64,000 nucleotides of DNA from Paraburkholderia sp. NMBU_R16 (GCF_013282575.1 NZ_JAAAYE010000033.1:1-64000), one strand, 5' to 3'. Shown: positions 9,480-20,509, counted from the stretch's first letter. Made by a program: numbers and translations. The notes: generated from the sequence alone by a model not told the origin.

Positions 9480-9495
9480 TAAAATTGCAATTTTA
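9480..9495. promoter_or_regulatory. 16-bp AT-rich palindrome between ratA and smpB
   Basis: TAAAATTGCAATTTTA is a perfect palindrome located 24 bases before smpB and 61 bases before ratA. It may carry overlapping -10 regions for the divergent genes or a protein-binding site; nothing else in the sequence decides which. Confidence 0.4.
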
Positions 9496-9518
9496 AACGA
9501 GATGGGCATCCTCCATTC

Positions 9519-9965
9519 ATGAGCATCATCGACAACAGAAAAGCCTTCTTCGATTACTTCATCGAGGAGCGCTACGAAGCAGGGCTCGTGCTCGAGGGAT
9601 GGGAGGTCAAGGCACTGCGCGCCGGGCGCGGCCAGATCAAGGAAGGTTACGTCGTCGTGCGCGACGGCGAGATGTTCCTGATCGGTGCGCACATCAGTCC
9701 GCTGCCCGAGGCGTCGACCCACATCAAGCCCGACCCCGTCCGCACGCGCAAACTGCTTTTACATGCGGATCAGATCAAGAAGCTGATCGGCAAGGTCGAA
9801 CAACGCGGTTATACGCTCGTACCGCTCAACTTTCACTACAAAGGCGGCCTCGTCAAGTGCGAAATCGGCCTCGCCAAGGGCAAAAAGCAGCACGACAAAC
9901 GCGAGACGGAGAAAAAGCGCGATTGGGAACGCGAAAAGGCACGGCTCATGCGCTCGGCCGGCTGA
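9519..9965 (+). CDS. smpB: SsrA-binding protein SmpB
   Basis: A 148-aa tmRNA-binding protein needed for trans-translation on stalled ribosomes. The beta-barrel core carries [21 protein letters not shown], and the basic C-terminal tail ([22 protein letters not shown]) is the part that enters the empty mRNA channel. Length is normal. The smpB, ratA, rnfH neighbourhood is conserved in proteobacteria. tmRNA itself (ssrA) is not in the window. Confidence 0.97.
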   Translation: MSIIDNRKAFFDYFIEERYEAGLVLEGWEVKALRAGRGQIKEGYVVVRDGEMFLIGAHISPLPEASTHIKPDPVRTRKLLLHADQIKKLIGKVEQRGYTLVPLNFHYKGGLVKCEIGLAKGKKQHDKRETEKKRDWEREKARLMRSAG

Positions 9966-10001
9966 GCGCCTGGCCAAGGCCAAGAAGGCCGAGGACTGAG
10001 T

Positions 10002-10015
10002 ACTGAGCGCTCAGT
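10002..10015. repeat. 14-bp palindrome between smpB and qmcA
   Basis: ACTGAGCGCTCAGT is perfectly palindromic and lies in the 101-base gap between the converging smpB and qmcA genes. It can form a hairpin extended by the flanking G and C, but it has no T-run, so it is not a standard terminator. Confidence 0.4.
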
Positions 10016-10066
10016 CGAACTCCGAGGCCACCGCTGGCGGCCCCGGTTGCGAAATGGCCGACGGTT

Positions 10067-11005
10067 TCAGCGCGCCTCGGCCACCTGTGCGTTTTTGCCG
10101 CGGCTCACGATCGTCAGCGCCGAGGCAATCATCGTGCTCAAGTCGGACAGGTTGCCGGGCACGATCAGCGTATTGCCCGCCTTGGCCAGATTCGAGAACG
10201 CATTGACGTATTGCTCGGCCACTTTCAAATTGACGGCGTCCATGCCACCGGTCGATTGAATCGCGCCCGCGATCTTTCGGATCGCCTCGGAATTCGCTTC
10301 TGCTACCGCCAGAATCGCCGCTGCTTCGCCCTGCGCCTGGTTGATCGCTGCCTGACGCTCGCCTTCCGAGCGCTGGATGGCCGCCTCGCGCTGGCCGGCC
10401 GCAATGTTGATTTGTTCCTGCTTGCGCCCTTCGGAGGCCGCGATCAGCGCGCGCTTTTCCCGTTCAGCGGTGATCTGTGCCTGCATCGCATGCAGAATTT
10501 CCTTCGGCGGCGTCAAATCCTTGATCTCGTAGCGCAGCACTTTCACGCCCCACCCCGACGCCGCCTCGTCGAGCGCCGACACCACGCTGCGGTTGATGAG
10601 ATCGCGCTCTTCGAAGGTCTTGTCGAGTTCCAGACGGCCGATGACCGAGCGCAGCGTCGTCTGCGAGAGTTGCGTGATGGCGAACACGAAATTGGTCGAT
10701 CCGTACGATGCCTTCATCGCATCGGTCACCTGGAAGTACAGCACTCCGTCCACCTGCAGTTGCGTGTTATCGCGCGTAATGCAGATTTGCGCGGGCACCT
10801 CGAGCGGGATTTCCTTGAGTACGTGCTTATACGCGACGCGATCGACGAACGGCAGCACCATGTTGAGCCCCGGCGCGAGCGTCGCATGATAGCGACCGAA
10901 CCGCTCGACCACCCACGCATGCTGCTGCGGCACGATCTTGATCGTCTGCGCGACGAGGACGATCACGACGACGAGCAGCACGGCCCCCACGATGGTCATA
11001 TCCAT
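10067..11005 (-). CDS. qmcA: SPFH-domain (stomatin-like) membrane protein, QmcA type
   Basis: A 312-aa protein with one N-terminal transmembrane helix (about 4-22), an SPFH/band-7 domain (about 25-190) and a long Glu/Ala/Gln-rich coiled coil (about 190-250). This matches the stomatin/QmcA (YbbK) group rather than HflC. It is expected to form oligomeric rings in the inner membrane and to organise membrane microdomains or protease access. Its start lies 3 bases after the nfeD stop, so both proteins are made together and probably form a complex. Confidence 0.88.
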   Translation of the reverse strand: MDMTIVGAVLLVVVIVLVAQTIKIVPQQHAWVVERFGRYHATLAPGLNMVLPFVDRVAYKHVLKEIPLEVPAQICITRDNTQLQVDGVLYFQVTDAMKASYGSTNFVFAITQLSQTTLRSVIGRLELDKTFEERDLINRSVVSALDEAASGWGVKVLRYEIKDLTPPKEILHAMQAQITAEREKRALIAASEGRKQEQINIAAGQREAAIQRSEGERQAAINQAQGEAAAILAVAEANSEAIRKIAGAIQSTGGMDAVNLKVAEQYVNAFSNLAKAGNTLIVPGNLSDLSTMIASALTIVSRGKNAQVAEAR

Positions 11006-11008
11006 TGT

Positions 11009-11488
11009 TCACTCCTTGGTTGTTGACAGCGGATGATGCGGCGCGGTCGGACCCGACGGCTTCTTTTCGGCGACGATCAGACGGTTCCCGTGTACCGCGG
11101 TGATCTCGTAGCGACGCGCGTCGTCGCGGGCCCCGGGCGCGAGCTCCACGTCCCAGAGCGCGCCGCGATACGGCACACGCGCATGGCCATCGCGCCACTC
11201 GAGGACCTCGATCGCGGCGCCGATATCGGGATGGACGTCAGGATTCGACCCGGCATCGCGCCGCGCCTTGCGGTGACCGAAGCGGCTGCGCCGCAACGTG
11301 ATGACTGCCGCAAGCGCAACGAGCGCCGCCACCGCGTATTGAACGGCCGGCGCCGCACCGGCCAGATGAACGAGCGCGCCGGCGAGAAACCCGAGCGCGA
11401 TCATCAATAGATAAAACGTCCCGGTCAACAACTCGGCGACGACGAGCACACCCGCGCCGATCCACCAGATATAGTCGTTCGGATTCAT
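11009..11488 (-). CDS. NfeD-family membrane protein
   Basis: A 159-aa short-type NfeD protein. It has two or three hydrophobic segments (about 5-65), followed by a C-terminal OB-fold domain (about 90-145) with GHARVPYRGALWDVEL. Short NfeD proteins are the standard partners of SPFH proteins such as QmcA, encoded here immediately downstream. The two-gene unit reads leftward, with no other gene between it and ppsA. Confidence 0.9.
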   Translation of the reverse strand: MNPNDYIWWIGAGVLVVAELLTGTFYLLMIALGFLAGALVHLAGAAPAVQYAVAALVALAAVITLRRSRFGHRKARRDAGSNPDVHPDIGAAIEVLEWRDGHARVPYRGALWDVELAPGARDDARRYEITAVHGNRLIVAEKKPSGPTAPHHPLSTTKE

Positions 11489-11556
11489 CCCGGTCTCCTC
11501 GAATCCGGTTCACCCCGAGTACCGAATCCCGAATCCTGAGTACTGAATGGCCCAAT

Positions 11557-11594
11557 AATAAAAACGCCCCGGGGTTACCGGGGCGTTATAGCAC
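11557..11594 (-). terminator. Terminator downstream of ppsA
   Basis: A 10-bp GC-rich stem AACGCCCCGG/CCGGGGCGTT with a five-base loop is followed on the minus strand by a T-rich tract. It lies 54 bases beyond the ppsA stop and separates it from nfeD. Confidence 0.85.
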
Positions 11595-11647
11595 GAATGC
11601 CGTGACTTGCACGACGGACCCGCACCGATATCGGGCGGGTTCGCTCG

Positions 11648-14053
11648 TTACTTCGCTGCGGCCTTGGCAAGCGCCTGCCAGGTCTCGATGATCGTATCCG
11701 GATTCAGCGAGATGGACGCGATGCCTTCATCGCTGAGCCACTGCGCGAAATCGGGGTGATCGGACGGCCCCTGACCGCAGATACCGACATACTTGTCCAG
11801 GCGCCGGCACGTATCGATCGCCCGCTTCAGCAGGAACTTGACCGCCTCGTCGCGCTCGTCGAAGTCGGCCGCGAGCAGTTCCATGCCGGAATCGCGATCC
11901 AGACCGAGCGTGAGCTGCGTGAGGTCGTTCGAGCCGATCGAGAAGCCATCGAAGTGTTCGAGGAACTGCTCGGCCAGAATTGCGTTCGACGGAATCTCGC
12001 ACATCATGATGAGGCGCAGGCCGTTCTCGCCGCGTTTCAATCCGAACTTCGCGAGCAGGCCCACGACGCGCTCCGCCTGCTTGAGCGTACGCACGAACGG
12101 GACCATGATTTCGACGTTCGAAAGACCCATGTCCTCGCGCACGCGCTTGAGCGCCACGCATTCCATTTCGAACGCCTGCGCGAAGTCCTGCGCGATGTAG
12201 CGCGACGCACCCCGGAAACCCAGCATCGGGTTTTCCTCATCCGGCTCGTAGCGCGAACCGCCGATCAGCTTCTTGTACTCGTTCGACTTGAAGTCCGAAA
12301 GCCGCACGATGACGGGGCGCGGATAGAACGCCGCCGCAATGGTAGCGATGCCCTCGGTCAGCTTGTCGACGTAGAACGCACGCGGCGATGCATGGCCGCG
12401 CGCAACGCTTTCGACGGCCTTCTTGAGATCCTGATCGACATTCGGATACTCGAGGATCGCCTTCGGGTGCACGCCGATGTTGTTGTTGATGATGAACTCG
12501 AGCCGTGCAAGGCCGACACCGGCGTTCGGCAACTGCGCGAAATCGAACGCAAGCTGCGGATTACCGACGTTCATCATGATCTTGACCGGAATCTCGGGCA
12601 GCTCGCCGCGCGCGATCTCGGTCACCTCCGTTTCGAGCAAGCCGTCATAGATCTTGCCTTCGTCGCCCTCGGCGCACGACACCGTGACGAGCGTCCCATC
12701 CTTCAGGACATCGGTGGCGTCTCCACAGCCGACGACGGCCGGCACACCGAGCTCGCGCGCGATGATCGCCGCATGGCAGGTACGTCCGCCGCGATTCGTG
12801 ACGATCGCCGACGCACGCTTCATCACCGGCTCCCAGTTCGGATCGGTCATGTCGGCCACGAGCACGTCACCCGGCTGCACCCGCTCCATTTCCGACGGAT
12901 CGTGAATGACGCGCACGCGTCCCGCGCCGATCTTCTGACCGATCGCACGGCCCGTCGCAAGGACGGTCGACTGGCCCTTCAGTTTGAAACGCTGCTCGAT
13001 CTTGCCGGCACTCTGGCTCTTGACCGTCTCAGGGCGCGCCTGAAGGATGAAAATCTTGCCGTCGCGGCCATCCTTGCCCCACTCGATGTCCATCGGACGC
13101 TGGTAGTGCTTTTCGATGATGACGGCGTACTTCGCCAGCTCGATCACATCCTGATCGGTGATCGAGAAACGGTTGCGCTGCTCGTGCGGCACGTCGACCG
13201 TCTTCACGCGACCCGGCTCGCCCGGCTGCGTGAACTCCATCTTGATCAGCTTCGAGCCGATCGAGCGGCGGATGATCGGATATTTGCCCTGCTCGAGCGT
13301 CGTCTTGAAGACGTAGAACTCGTCCGGATTCACCGCGCCTTGCACGACGGTTTCACCGAGGCCGTAGCTCGAGGTGATGAACACCGCATCCTTGAAGCCC
13401 GATTCCGTGTCGAGCGTGAACATGACGCCGGCCGCGCCCACGTCCGAGCGCACCATGCGCTGCACGCCGGCCGAAAGCGCCACTTCGGCATGCGTGAAGC
13501 CCTTGTGAACGCGGTACGAGATCGCCCGATCGTTGTAGAGCGAGGCGAAGACGTGCTTCATCCGGTCCAGCACCTCGTCGATGCCGACGACGTTGAGGTA
13601 GCTTTCCTGCTGGCCCGCGAACGATGCGTCGGGCAAATCCTCGGCCGTGGCCGACGAACGCACGGCGAACGACAGTTCGTCGGGCGAGCCGTTTTGCAGG
13701 GTCTCGAACTGCGCGCGAATCTCCTGCTCGAGTCGGGCCTGCATCGGTGCCTCGACGATCCATTGCCGAATTTCGGCACCGGCGGCGGCGAGCGCCTTGA
13801 CGTCGTCGACGTCGAGCGTCGCAAGGCGCGCCGCAATGCGCTCCGTCAGATTGTTGTGCGCGAGGAAATCGCGAAAGGCCAGCGCGGTCGTGGCAAAGCC
13901 GGTCGGCACGCGCACGCCCGCCTCCGCCAGTTGGCTGATCATCTCGCCGAGCGAGGCGTTCTTGCCGCCCACGATCTCGACATCGGTCATTCGCAATTGT
14001 TCGAACGGAACTACATACGCCTGGTCCTTTGCGACGTTTGCTGCGTTAGTCAT
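11648..14053 (-). CDS. ppsA: Phosphoenolpyruvate synthase
   Basis: An 801-aa enzyme converting pyruvate and ATP to PEP, AMP and phosphate in gluconeogenesis. The N-terminal ATP-grasp domain contains [11 protein letters not shown] (28-38) and [18 protein letters not shown] (131-148). The central phosphohistidine domain has GGRTCHAA with the active His at 427 and Thr425 two residues before it, the residue targeted by PpsR in the E. coli enzyme. A C-terminal PEP-binding barrel carries SIGSNDLTQ and the catalytic-loop Cys in GICGQGPSD. The start at 14053 matches the family; the longer reading to 14113 adds a basic extension. It is divergent from its regulator ppsR. Confidence 0.97.
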   Translation of the reverse strand: MTNAANVAKDQAYVVPFEQLRMTDVEIVGGKNASLGEMISQLAEAGVRVPTGFATTALAFRDFLAHNNLTERIAARLATLDVDDVKALAAAGAEIRQWIVEAPMQARLEQEIRAQFETLQNGSPDELSFAVRSSATAEDLPDASFAGQQESYLNVVGIDEVLDRMKHVFASLYNDRAISYRVHKGFTHAEVALSAGVQRMVRSDVGAAGVMFTLDTESGFKDAVFITSSYGLGETVVQGAVNPDEFYVFKTTLEQGKYPIIRRSIGSKLIKMEFTQPGEPGRVKTVDVPHEQRNRFSITDQDVIELAKYAVIIEKHYQRPMDIEWGKDGRDGKIFILQARPETVKSQSAGKIEQRFKLKGQSTVLATGRAIGQKIGAGRVRVIHDPSEMERVQPGDVLVADMTDPNWEPVMKRASAIVTNRGGRTCHAAIIARELGVPAVVGCGDATDVLKDGTLVTVSCAEGDEGKIYDGLLETEVTEIARGELPEIPVKIMMNVGNPQLAFDFAQLPNAGVGLARLEFIINNNIGVHPKAILEYPNVDQDLKKAVESVARGHASPRAFYVDKLTEGIATIAAAFYPRPVIVRLSDFKSNEYKKLIGGSRYEPDEENPMLGFRGASRYIAQDFAQAFEMECVALKRVREDMGLSNVEIMVPFVRTLKQAERVVGLLAKFGLKRGENGLRLIMMCEIPSNAILAEQFLEHFDGFSIGSNDLTQLTLGLDRDSGMELLAADFDERDEAVKFLLKRAIDTCRRLDKYVGICGQGPSDHPDFAQWLSDEGIASISLNPDTIIETWQALAKAAAK

Positions 14054-14140
14054 ACAAGCCCCTAAGTGTGAAAAAAATGCACGGCTGCGCACGCGGGCTC
14101 GGACGCGCGCCACCCCATTGGAAGACGGCGCGCATCATGC

Positions 14141-14203
14141 GCAACCTGTTGGAGAAGCAATCGCATTTACGTTTCGATAGCAATTGCTTATCCAACAGGT
14201 TGT
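14141..14203. repeat. 21-bp inverted repeat in the ppsA-ppsR intergenic region
   Basis: Arms at 14141-14161 and 14183-14203 pair at 19 of 21 positions around a 21-base spacer; the shared core is CCAACAGGTTG and its complement. A further palindrome AGCAATTGCT lies at the spacer/right-arm border. The pair lies in the 344-base divergent region, about 90 bases from ppsA and 195 from ppsR. It could be a two-site operator or a stable RNA hairpin. I see no other feature in this gap. Confidence 0.65.
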
Positions 14204-14397
14204 CGCTATTTTACCGTGCTGCCTCGCCAAATAGTGGCCGCCGCGCGATAATCGGGGCGCTCGAAGCGAAAAAGCGCCGGCAGAACGTGCGCCGGGGCGC
14301 CTGAAAGGCATCGCTCCTCCGTTTTTCCGCGGGCGATGCCGTCTGTTTTCGAGCCAGCTCCCAGCCCGCAGCGCCGCTACCTTCAGAGTTTTTCTCG

Positions 14398-15213
14398 ATG
14401 CCGCCAACCGTATTCATCGTTTCCGACGGTACTGGAATCACTGCCGAAACCTTCGCGCATTCGATTCTTTCCCAGTTCGATCAGAAGTTCCGTCTCGTCC
14501 GCGTCCCGTTCGTCGATTCGGCCGACAAGGCGTATGCGACGGTCGAAAAGATCAGCGAATCCGCCCTGTTCGACGGCCGCCGCCCGATCGTTTTCACGAC
14601 GCTCGTCGATAGTGCCTCGAACGCCATCGTCAAGAATTCGAATGCGCTCGTCCTCGATATCTTCCAGCAGTTCGTGGAGCCGCTCGAGCAGGAACTCGAT
14701 ATGAAGTCGACGCACGCTGTCGGCCGCGGCCATCAGAATGCGGACACCGAGGAATACAAGACGCGTATCGAGGCGATCAACTTCTCGCTCGCGCATGACG
14801 ACGGTCAATCGAATCGCAATCTGACCGAAGCGGATGTCATCCTCATCGGCGTATCGCGAAGCGGTAAAACGCCGACAAGCCTTTATCTCGCCATGCAATA
14901 CGGCGTGAAAGCGGCCAACTATCCGCTGATTCCCGAAGATTTCGAACGCGGCAAGCTGCCCGGCGCGCTCGGCGATCACCGCGACAAACTGTTCGGCCTG
15001 TCCATCGACCCTCAACGCCTGTCGGAGATTCGCAACGAGCGGCGTCCAGGCAGCAAATACGCGGCGCTGGAGAACTGCCGCTACGAGATCAACGAAGCCG
15101 AAGCGATGATGCGGCGCGAGGGGATCAAGTGGTTGTCGTCGACGCACAAGTCGATCGAAGAAATCGCCACCACGATTCTTCAAGAAATCAAATTGGAACG
15201 TCCTGGCTATTGA
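14398..15213 (+). CDS. ppsR: PEP synthase regulatory protein (bifunctional kinase/phosphorylase)
   Basis: A 271-aa DUF299 protein that inactivates PEP synthase by ADP-dependent phosphorylation of a threonine next to the catalytic histidine, and reactivates it by phosphate-dependent removal. The start [17 protein letters not shown] and the P-loop [11 protein letters not shown] (151-161) are diagnostic. Standing divergent from ppsA makes the PpsA-specific type (rather than the PPDK-specific type) secure. It converges with the spoU-type methyltransferase gene 24 bases further on. Confidence 0.96.
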   Translation: MPPTVFIVSDGTGITAETFAHSILSQFDQKFRLVRVPFVDSADKAYATVEKISESALFDGRRPIVFTTLVDSASNAIVKNSNALVLDIFQQFVEPLEQELDMKSTHAVGRGHQNADTEEYKTRIEAINFSLAHDDGQSNRNLTEADVILIGVSRSGKTPTSLYLAMQYGVKAANYPLIPEDFERGKLPGALGDHRDKLFGLSIDPQRLSEIRNERRPGSKYAALENCRYEINEAEAMMRREGIKWLSSTHKSIEEIATTILQEIKLERPGY

Positions 15214-15237
15214 CCGTGAGACGCCAAGGCTGCGGCC

Positions 15238-16017
15238 TCAAGCCCGCTGTTGACGGCACTGTTCGAACAGGCAAATAGCGGCGGCCGCGGCAACGTTGAG
15301 CGATTCCATCCCGCCCGGCTGAGGAATGCTCAGCCAGTACGAAACGGCGGCGCGCCACGCGGGCGACACGCCGGCGCCCTCGTTGCCGAAGACCCATGCG
15401 ATGGGCCCCGACAGATCGCAATCGTAAAGCGGTGAAGCCGCGTGCGAATCGGTGATCGCCACCGGCACGGCAAGACGTGGAATCAACGTCTCCGCCGCCG
15501 CATCTTCGTGGACATCGAGCAGAAAATGCGCGCCCATCGCGGAGCGCAGTACCTTTGACGACCAAGCGTAGGCAGTTCCCGGCGCACAAAACACGCGCTT
15601 GATGCCGGCAGCAGCCGCGCTGCGCAGGATCGAACCCACATTGCCCGCATCTTGTACACCGTCGAGCACGACGCAGGTCTCGTCGATGCACTCCGGTAGC
15701 GCCCGCACGAGTTTCGGCACGACGAAGAGCATGCCAACGCCGTTGACGACGTTCGATAGCTGCCCGAACAACGCTTGCGGCAACGACACGAGATGTGCCG
15801 GATCGACGCGCCCGACGATCGCCTGCGCCTCCGGATGATGCAATGCCTCGTCGGTAACCACGCAAGTCTCGGGTTGCCCCGCAACATCGAGGTAAGCGCT
15901 CGCGAGGTGAAAACCCTCGAGCAGCGCATGGCCGCTTTTGCGCTGCTGGTGCGTCGAGCCGGCCAGCGCCTTCAGACGCTTATAGAGCGGATTGTCGCGC
16001 GAAGTAATGGCTTTCAC
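15238..16017 (-). CDS. SpoU-family RNA 2'-O-methyltransferase
   Basis: A 259-aa TrmH/SpoU enzyme with an N-terminal substrate-binding segment ([18 protein letters not shown], expected to bind rRNA) and a trefoil-knot SPOUT domain. The three family motifs are [25 protein letters not shown] and [15 protein letters not shown]. The start is a GTG at 16017 overlapping the rnhB stop (GTGA), which fixes the start and couples translation. The family methylates a ribose in 23S rRNA or tRNA; the exact target cannot be read from sequence. It is the last gene of the long leftward envelope cluster. Confidence 0.9.
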   Translation of the reverse strand: MKAITSRDNPLYKRLKALAGSTHQQRKSGHALLEGFHLASAYLDVAGQPETCVVTDEALHHPEAQAIVGRVDPAHLVSLPQALFGQLSNVVNGVGMLFVVPKLVRALPECIDETCVVLDGVQDAGNVGSILRSAAAAGIKRVFCAPGTAYAWSSKVLRSAMGAHFLLDVHEDAAAETLIPRLAVPVAITDSHAASPLYDCDLSGPIAWVFGNEGAGVSPAWRAAVSYWLSIPQPGGMESLNVAAAAAICLFEQCRQQRA

Positions 16018-16838
16018 GGCATCGAGGCAGGCGTGGGCGCGGCATCTTCGCCTGGCGCTGACGTGGGCGCGGCAACGTCCACGAGCGCAAATGCCTCCTC
16101 GAGCGTAGATGGGACCACGACCTCGGCGCCGGCAGGCAGGCTGACGCGCACGCCGCGCTGCTCGTATGCCTCGCGCACGGGCGCGAATGAGCGCCGATGG
16201 TGCTCGCAGGGGCCGTGCTCGGCCAGCGCGGCCAAATGCTGCGGCGTGCTGTAGCCGACATGCGCGTTGAACCCGTACATCGGAAAACGTTCGTGCAGCT
16301 CGTTCAGCATCCGGTCGCGCGTTACCTTCGCAAGAATCGACGCCGCCGAAATCGCCGGCACGAGGGCATCGCCGCCAATGATCGCTTCGCTTCGGATCGA
16401 CAGCACGGGACAACGATTGCCGTCGATTTTGGCCAGTGTCGGCATGATCGCCAGTCCTTCGACGGCGCGTTTCATCGCCAGCATCGTCGCGTGAAGGATA
16501 TTGAGCGTATCGATTTCCTCGACGCTGGCCGAGGCCACGCAATAGGCAATCGAGCGTTCGACGATCTTCTCGTAAAGCGCTTCGCGCGTTTTCGCGTTGA
16601 GCACCTTGGAATCGTCGAGACCGCGAATACGTCGTTTCGGATTCAGGATGACGGCCGCCGCCACGACGGGACCGGCCAGCGGTCCGCGCCCCGCCTCGTC
16701 GACACCGCAGACGATGTCGAGCGGCGAGCTGAAATCGAGCGCCGATTGCGGCGCGTCGCCAGCCGGTTTGCCCGCTGTCTTCGATGCTGCGGCACCACTC
16801 GCCGCGCCGGCGCGGCGCGTTGGACCGGAGGCCGTCAT
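16014..16838 (-). CDS. rnhB: Ribonuclease HII
   Basis: A 274-aa nuclease removing ribonucleotides from DNA duplexes. The catalytic core (about 40-235) begins with [15 protein letters not shown], giving the first Asp-Glu pair, and retains [17 protein letters not shown] and the [11 protein letters not shown] block. It is longer than the usual 200-215 residues: about 38 Ala/Gly/Ser-rich residues at the N-terminus and about 45 Ala/Pro/Val-rich residues at the C-terminus flank the core. Its start overlaps the lpxB stop by 4 bases. Confidence 0.95.
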   Translation of the reverse strand: MTASGPTRRAGAASGAAASKTAGKPAGDAPQSALDFSSPLDIVCGVDEAGRGPLAGPVVAAAVILNPKRRIRGLDDSKVLNAKTREALYEKIVERSIAYCVASASVEEIDTLNILHATMLAMKRAVEGLAIMPTLAKIDGNRCPVLSIRSEAIIGGDALVPAISAASILAKVTRDRMLNELHERFPMYGFNAHVGYSTPQHLAALAEHGPCEHHRRSFAPVREAYEQRGVRVSLPAGAEVVVPSTLEEAFALVDVAAPTSAPGEDAAPTPASMP

Positions 16839-18004
16839 GTTCGTACCCTTCTCGATTCGATGATCCGCTCGACCGCCTCCGCCGCGCGCTCGGCGGTGTT
16901 GCGTTTGAGCGTCTCATGCATGCGCGTGAACACTTCGGTGAGCGTGCGCCGATTCGCTTCGTCGTGCAACTGGGTCAGCGTTGCATCCGCGAGCGCTTGC
17001 GGCGTAGCGAAATGCTGCAGAATTTCGGGAACGACGAAGCGGCCCGCGAGGATGTTGGGCAAACCGACGTACGGGAGATAACCCTGGCGACGCATGATCT
17101 GTCCCGTCAACCAAGGCACCTTGTACGAAATCACCATCGGCTTTTTCAGCAGTGCGGCTTCCAGCGTGACGGTGCCGCTCTTGACGAGCACCGCGTCGGC
17201 CGCTGTCATGGCGCGCTGCGCATCGCCTGGGGTGATCGTCAGCGGCAGCCCCGGATGAGCGTCGGCGAGCGGCTGCAGTTGCGCGCGTAAAGCCGGCGTC
17301 GCGGCCGGCATGACGAAGCGCACGTCAGGCTCGCGCTCGTGCATGAGCGCCATCGCGGCAAAGAACGTCGGCCCGATCAACTCGATCTCCGAGCGTCGGG
17401 AGCCCGGCAGCACCGCAATCACCGGACCGCCCGCGGGCAGGCCCAATGCCTGACGCGCACTCGCCATGTCGGGCACGAGCGGAATCTCGTCGGCAAGCGG
17501 GTGGCCCACGTAAGTGGCCGGAATACCGGCTTTCTCGAGCAGCTCGATCTCGAACGGGAAGACACAGAGCATATGGTCGACCGACCGCGCAATCTTCTTG
17601 ATGCGGCCACCGCGCCAGGCCCAAATAGACGGGCAGACGAAGTGAATGGTCGGAATGCCCGCTGCGCGCAACGGCTCCTCGAGCCCGAAATTGAAGTCTG
17701 GCGCGTCCACGCCAACGAATGCGTGCGGCCGCTCTGCCAGCAGTTGATGCTTGAGGTCGCGCCGGATCCGCAGAATCTCGGGGATGTGACGTAGCGCTTC
17801 CACATAGCCGCGCACCGTCAGCTTCTCCATCGGCCAATGTGCATCGAAGCCGTGCGCGATCATGCGCGGCCCGCCGATGCCGTAGTAGCGCGTGCCAGCC
17901 GGCAGCCGGCGCACGAGGCCGCCCACGAGCGCCGCGCCGAGCAGATCGCCCGACGGCTCGCCCGCTACCATTGCCACGCGCAGCGAGTGGGTCGGGAGCA
18001 CCAT
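16835..18004 (-). CDS. lpxB: Lipid-A-disaccharide synthase
   Basis: A 389-aa GT19 glycosyltransferase joining UDP-2,3-diacylglucosamine and lipid X to make the lipid A disaccharide at the inner-membrane surface. Recognisable blocks are [15 protein letters not shown] near the start, [12 protein letters not shown] in the middle and [10 protein letters not shown] in the nucleotide-binding half. It starts immediately after lpxA ends and overlaps rnhB by 4 bases, so the lpxA-lpxB-rnhB-spoU set is tightly coupled. Confidence 0.97.
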   Translation of the reverse strand: MVLPTHSLRVAMVAGEPSGDLLGAALVGGLVRRLPAGTRYYGIGGPRMIAHGFDAHWPMEKLTVRGYVEALRHIPEILRIRRDLKHQLLAERPHAFVGVDAPDFNFGLEEPLRAAGIPTIHFVCPSIWAWRGGRIKKIARSVDHMLCVFPFEIELLEKAGIPATYVGHPLADEIPLVPDMASARQALGLPAGGPVIAVLPGSRRSEIELIGPTFFAAMALMHEREPDVRFVMPAATPALRAQLQPLADAHPGLPLTITPGDAQRAMTAADAVLVKSGTVTLEAALLKKPMVISYKVPWLTGQIMRRQGYLPYVGLPNILAGRFVVPEILQHFATPQALADATLTQLHDEANRRTLTEVFTRMHETLKRNTAERAAEAVERIIESRRVRT

Positions 18005-18793
18005 TTAGCGGATGATGCCGCGCTGCGACGCGTCGATGAAGGCGATCAGCTTGCGCACGTGCTCGTCTCCGTCGCCGCCTGCCGCCGCGAGTTCGCCCAG
18101 TTGGGTCTTCGCTTCCTCGAGCGACAGCCCGTTCTTGTAGAGCAGACGGTAAGCGCCGCGCAGCGCGGAGATCGCGTCGGCGGAAAAACCGCGCCGGCGC
18201 AGGCCTTCGACATTGATGCCGTGCGGCTCCGCCTTGTTGCCGGCCGCGATCACGAACGGCGGAATGTCCTGCACGAGCGCCGACGCGCCGCCGAGCATCG
18301 AATGCTCGCCGATCCGCACGAATTGATGAACGCCCGACATGCCGCCGACGATTGCCCAATCGCCGACGATCACATGGCCGGCCATCTGCGCGTTGCTCGA
18401 CAGAATCGTGTTGCTGCCGACGTGGCAATCGTGACCGATGTGCACGTACGCCATGATCCAGTTGTCGTCGCCGATCGTCGTCACGCCGCCGTCTTGCACG
18501 GTGCCGGTATGAATCGTCGTGAATTCGCGAATCGTGTTGCGATCCCCGATGACGAGCCGCGTCGGTTCGCCCTGGTACTTCATGTCCTGGGGCCGCCCGC
18601 CGATCGAAGCGTAATGCCCGATCCGGTTGGCAGCGCCAATGGTCGTGTGGCCTTCGATCACGCTATGCGAACCGATGACCGTTCCCGCGCCGATCGTGAC
18701 GTTCGGGCCGACGATCGCGTACGGCCCGATTTCGACCTCGTCGGCCAGCTCTGCGCCCGATTCGATGATCGCGGTGGGATGAATCCTGCTCAT
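18005..18793 (-). CDS. lpxA: UDP-N-acetylglucosamine acyltransferase
   Basis: A 262-aa left-handed beta-helix acyltransferase making the first lipid A intermediate from UDP-GlcNAc and 3-hydroxyacyl-ACP. Hexapeptide repeats fill the first 190 residues, including [11 protein letters not shown] and [13 protein letters not shown], the latter part of the acyl-binding region. A helical C-terminal domain follows. It sits between fabZ and lpxB, the standard order, and is read in the same direction. Confidence 0.97.
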   Translation of the reverse strand: MSRIHPTAIIESGAELADEVEIGPYAIVGPNVTIGAGTVIGSHSVIEGHTTIGAANRIGHYASIGGRPQDMKYQGEPTRLVIGDRNTIREFTTIHTGTVQDGGVTTIGDDNWIMAYVHIGHDCHVGSNTILSSNAQMAGHVIVGDWAIVGGMSGVHQFVRIGEHSMLGGASALVQDIPPFVIAAGNKAEPHGINVEGLRRRGFSADAISALRGAYRLLYKNGLSLEEAKTQLGELAAAGGDGDEHVRKLIAFIDASQRGIIR

Positions 18794-18826
18794 GCGCCTT
18801 CGCCCTTCTTCAATACGTCAATGCGT

Positions 18827-19285
18827 TCACTGATCGGTATGCTTGATCGTGCACATCAGATCAGCCTCGGCTGCCGTCACGCCATCGACCTCGGCGCGCG
18901 CTTTGAATTTCCAGATACCGCGCATGCAGCGCTCGAACGCCACGTTCAGAATCAACTGATCGCCCGGCTCTACGACGCGCTTGAAACGTGCCCCGTCGAT
19001 GCCGACGAAGTAATACAGCGCCGTCGCGGGATCGTGCGCCTCTTCGGTGAACGTCAACAGCGCCGCGGTCTGCGCGAGCGCCTCGATAATCAGCACGCCC
19101 GGCATCACGGGCCGCTGCGGGAAGTGACCAACGAAATACGGTTCGTTGATCGACACGTTCTTCAGTGCCTTGATGCTTTTGTGCGGTTCCAGCTCGAGCA
19201 CCCTGTCGACGAGCAGGATCGGGTAGCGATGCGGCAGCAGCGTCAGAATCTTATGGATGTCGAGGTTGATTTTTTCAGTGCTCAT
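18827..19285 (-). CDS. fabZ: 3-hydroxyacyl-ACP dehydratase FabZ
   Basis: A 152-aa hot-dog-fold dehydratase of fatty acid synthesis. The active-site helix [14 protein letters not shown] holds the catalytic His, with the Glu provided by [12 protein letters not shown]. It competes with LpxA and LpxD for 3-hydroxyacyl-ACP, which explains the conserved placement between lpxD and lpxA. The N-terminal [21 protein letters not shown] is typical. Confidence 0.97.
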   Translation of the reverse strand: MSTEKINLDIHKILTLLPHRYPILLVDRVLELEPHKSIKALKNVSINEPYFVGHFPQRPVMPGVLIIEALAQTAALLTFTEEAHDPATALYYFVGIDGARFKRVVEPGDQLILNVAFERCMRGIWKFKARAEVDGVTAAEADLMCTIKHTDQ

Positions 19286-19415
19286 GGTGTGTCTGCTCCA
19301 CGCTCGATTGCGCGGATGATAACTGCTGTGCTTCGTTCGAAGCGTTCGTGCTGCCTGCGCCCGCGGCGTCCGCCGTTCATGCGCGGCACCGCCATTCGCG
19401 CACTTCAGGCGCTCT

Positions 19416-20489
19416 TCATGCTCCGCTGTCGCGCTCGGCGACAGCGGCCTCCAACGCTTTGATGCGCTCCCGCAGCTTGTCGAGGTTACGCATCAACGCG
19501 GCGCTCCTGTTCCACTCGCCGTGCTCGACCGCCGGAAACGCGCTGGTGTAGATGCCCGGCTTGGGCAACGATTTCGAAACCCCCGATTTGGCCGTGACGA
19601 TCACGTAGTCGCCCAGCGTCACGTGCCCCGCAATGCCAACGGCGCCACCGATCATGCAGTGGCGTCCGATCGTCGTACTGCCCGCGATGCCGGCACAGCC
19701 CGCGATGACCGTATAAGCGCCGATGCGGCAGTTGTGGCCGATCTGCACGAGGTTATCAATCTTCACGCACTCCTCGATGACCGTATCGGCCATCGCACCG
19801 CGATCGATCGTCGTGTTCGCGCCGATTTCGACGTCCGGGCCGATCCTCACCCCGCCGACCTGCGGAATCTTGACCCACGTCCCCGTCCGCGCATCGCCCT
19901 CGCCGACGAAGTCCGGCGCAAAGCCGAAACCGTCCGATCCGACGACGGCGCCCGCGTGAATGATCGCGCGCGGTCCGATCTTGCAGCCGTGATAGACGGT
20001 CACGTGCGGATAAAGGTGCGCGCCCTCGCCCACGTGCGTGCCGCGGCCGATCGTGACGTTCGCATCGAGCCGCACGCCTTCGCCAATGACGGCGCCGGCC
20101 TCGATCACCGCATGCGGGCCGATGACCGCGCTTGCCGCCACCTGCGCGCCCGGATCGACCACCGCGCGCGGATGCACGCCCGCCGCGGCCTTGGGCGCAG
20201 CGAGATCGATGAACATCTGCGCCACGCGGGCGAAATAAGCGTAAGGATTCGGTGTGACGATGAAATTACGCCCCTCGCACGATCCGAGCTTCGCGAGGTC
20301 CGCCGGCGAGATCAGCACGGCGCCGGCTTGCGTCGCCTCGACTTGAGACAGATATTTGGGATTGGCTAAAAAGGCGAGCTGATCCGAGCGCGCCTGATCG
20401 AGCGGCGCGAGGCCGCCAACACGTGTCGTCGCGTCGCCGACGATGTCGCCGCCGAAACGCTGCGCAATTTCACCGAGCGTCAATGCCAT
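19416..20489 (-). CDS. lpxD: UDP-3-O-(3-hydroxyacyl)glucosamine N-acyltransferase
   Basis: A 357-aa enzyme adding the second 3-hydroxyacyl chain in lipid A synthesis. An N-terminal uridine-binding domain (about 1-100) contains [22 protein letters not shown] long left-handed beta-helix of hexapeptides (about 105-300) includes DGFGFAPD and the catalytic-region QIGHNCRIG. The C-terminal helix is charged. The 130-base gap to fabZ has no supported gene. Confidence 0.97.
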   Translation of the reverse strand: MALTLGEIAQRFGGDIVGDATTRVGGLAPLDQARSDQLAFLANPKYLSQVEATQAGAVLISPADLAKLGSCEGRNFIVTPNPYAYFARVAQMFIDLAAPKAAAGVHPRAVVDPGAQVAASAVIGPHAVIEAGAVIGEGVRLDANVTIGRGTHVGEGAHLYPHVTVYHGCKIGPRAIIHAGAVVGSDGFGFAPDFVGEGDARTGTWVKIPQVGGVRIGPDVEIGANTTIDRGAMADTVIEECVKIDNLVQIGHNCRIGAYTVIAGCAGIAGSTTIGRHCMIGGAVGIAGHVTLGDYVIVTAKSGVSKSLPKPGIYTSAFPAVEHGEWNRSAALMRNLDKLRERIKALEAAVAERDSGA

Positions 20490-20509
20490 TCGCTTGCTAC
20501 CCCGCGTGT

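Noticed and set aside
11756-14065. 769-aa open frame antisense to ppsA
   Set aside because: It lies entirely within the well-supported ppsA gene, and its composition (Arg, His, Asp, Leu rich) is typical of antisense shadows at high GC.
17837-19462. 541-aa plus-strand frame over lpxA-fabZ-lpxD
   Set aside because: Hexapeptide-repeat genes on the other strand explain the long open frame. There is no independent evidence of coding.
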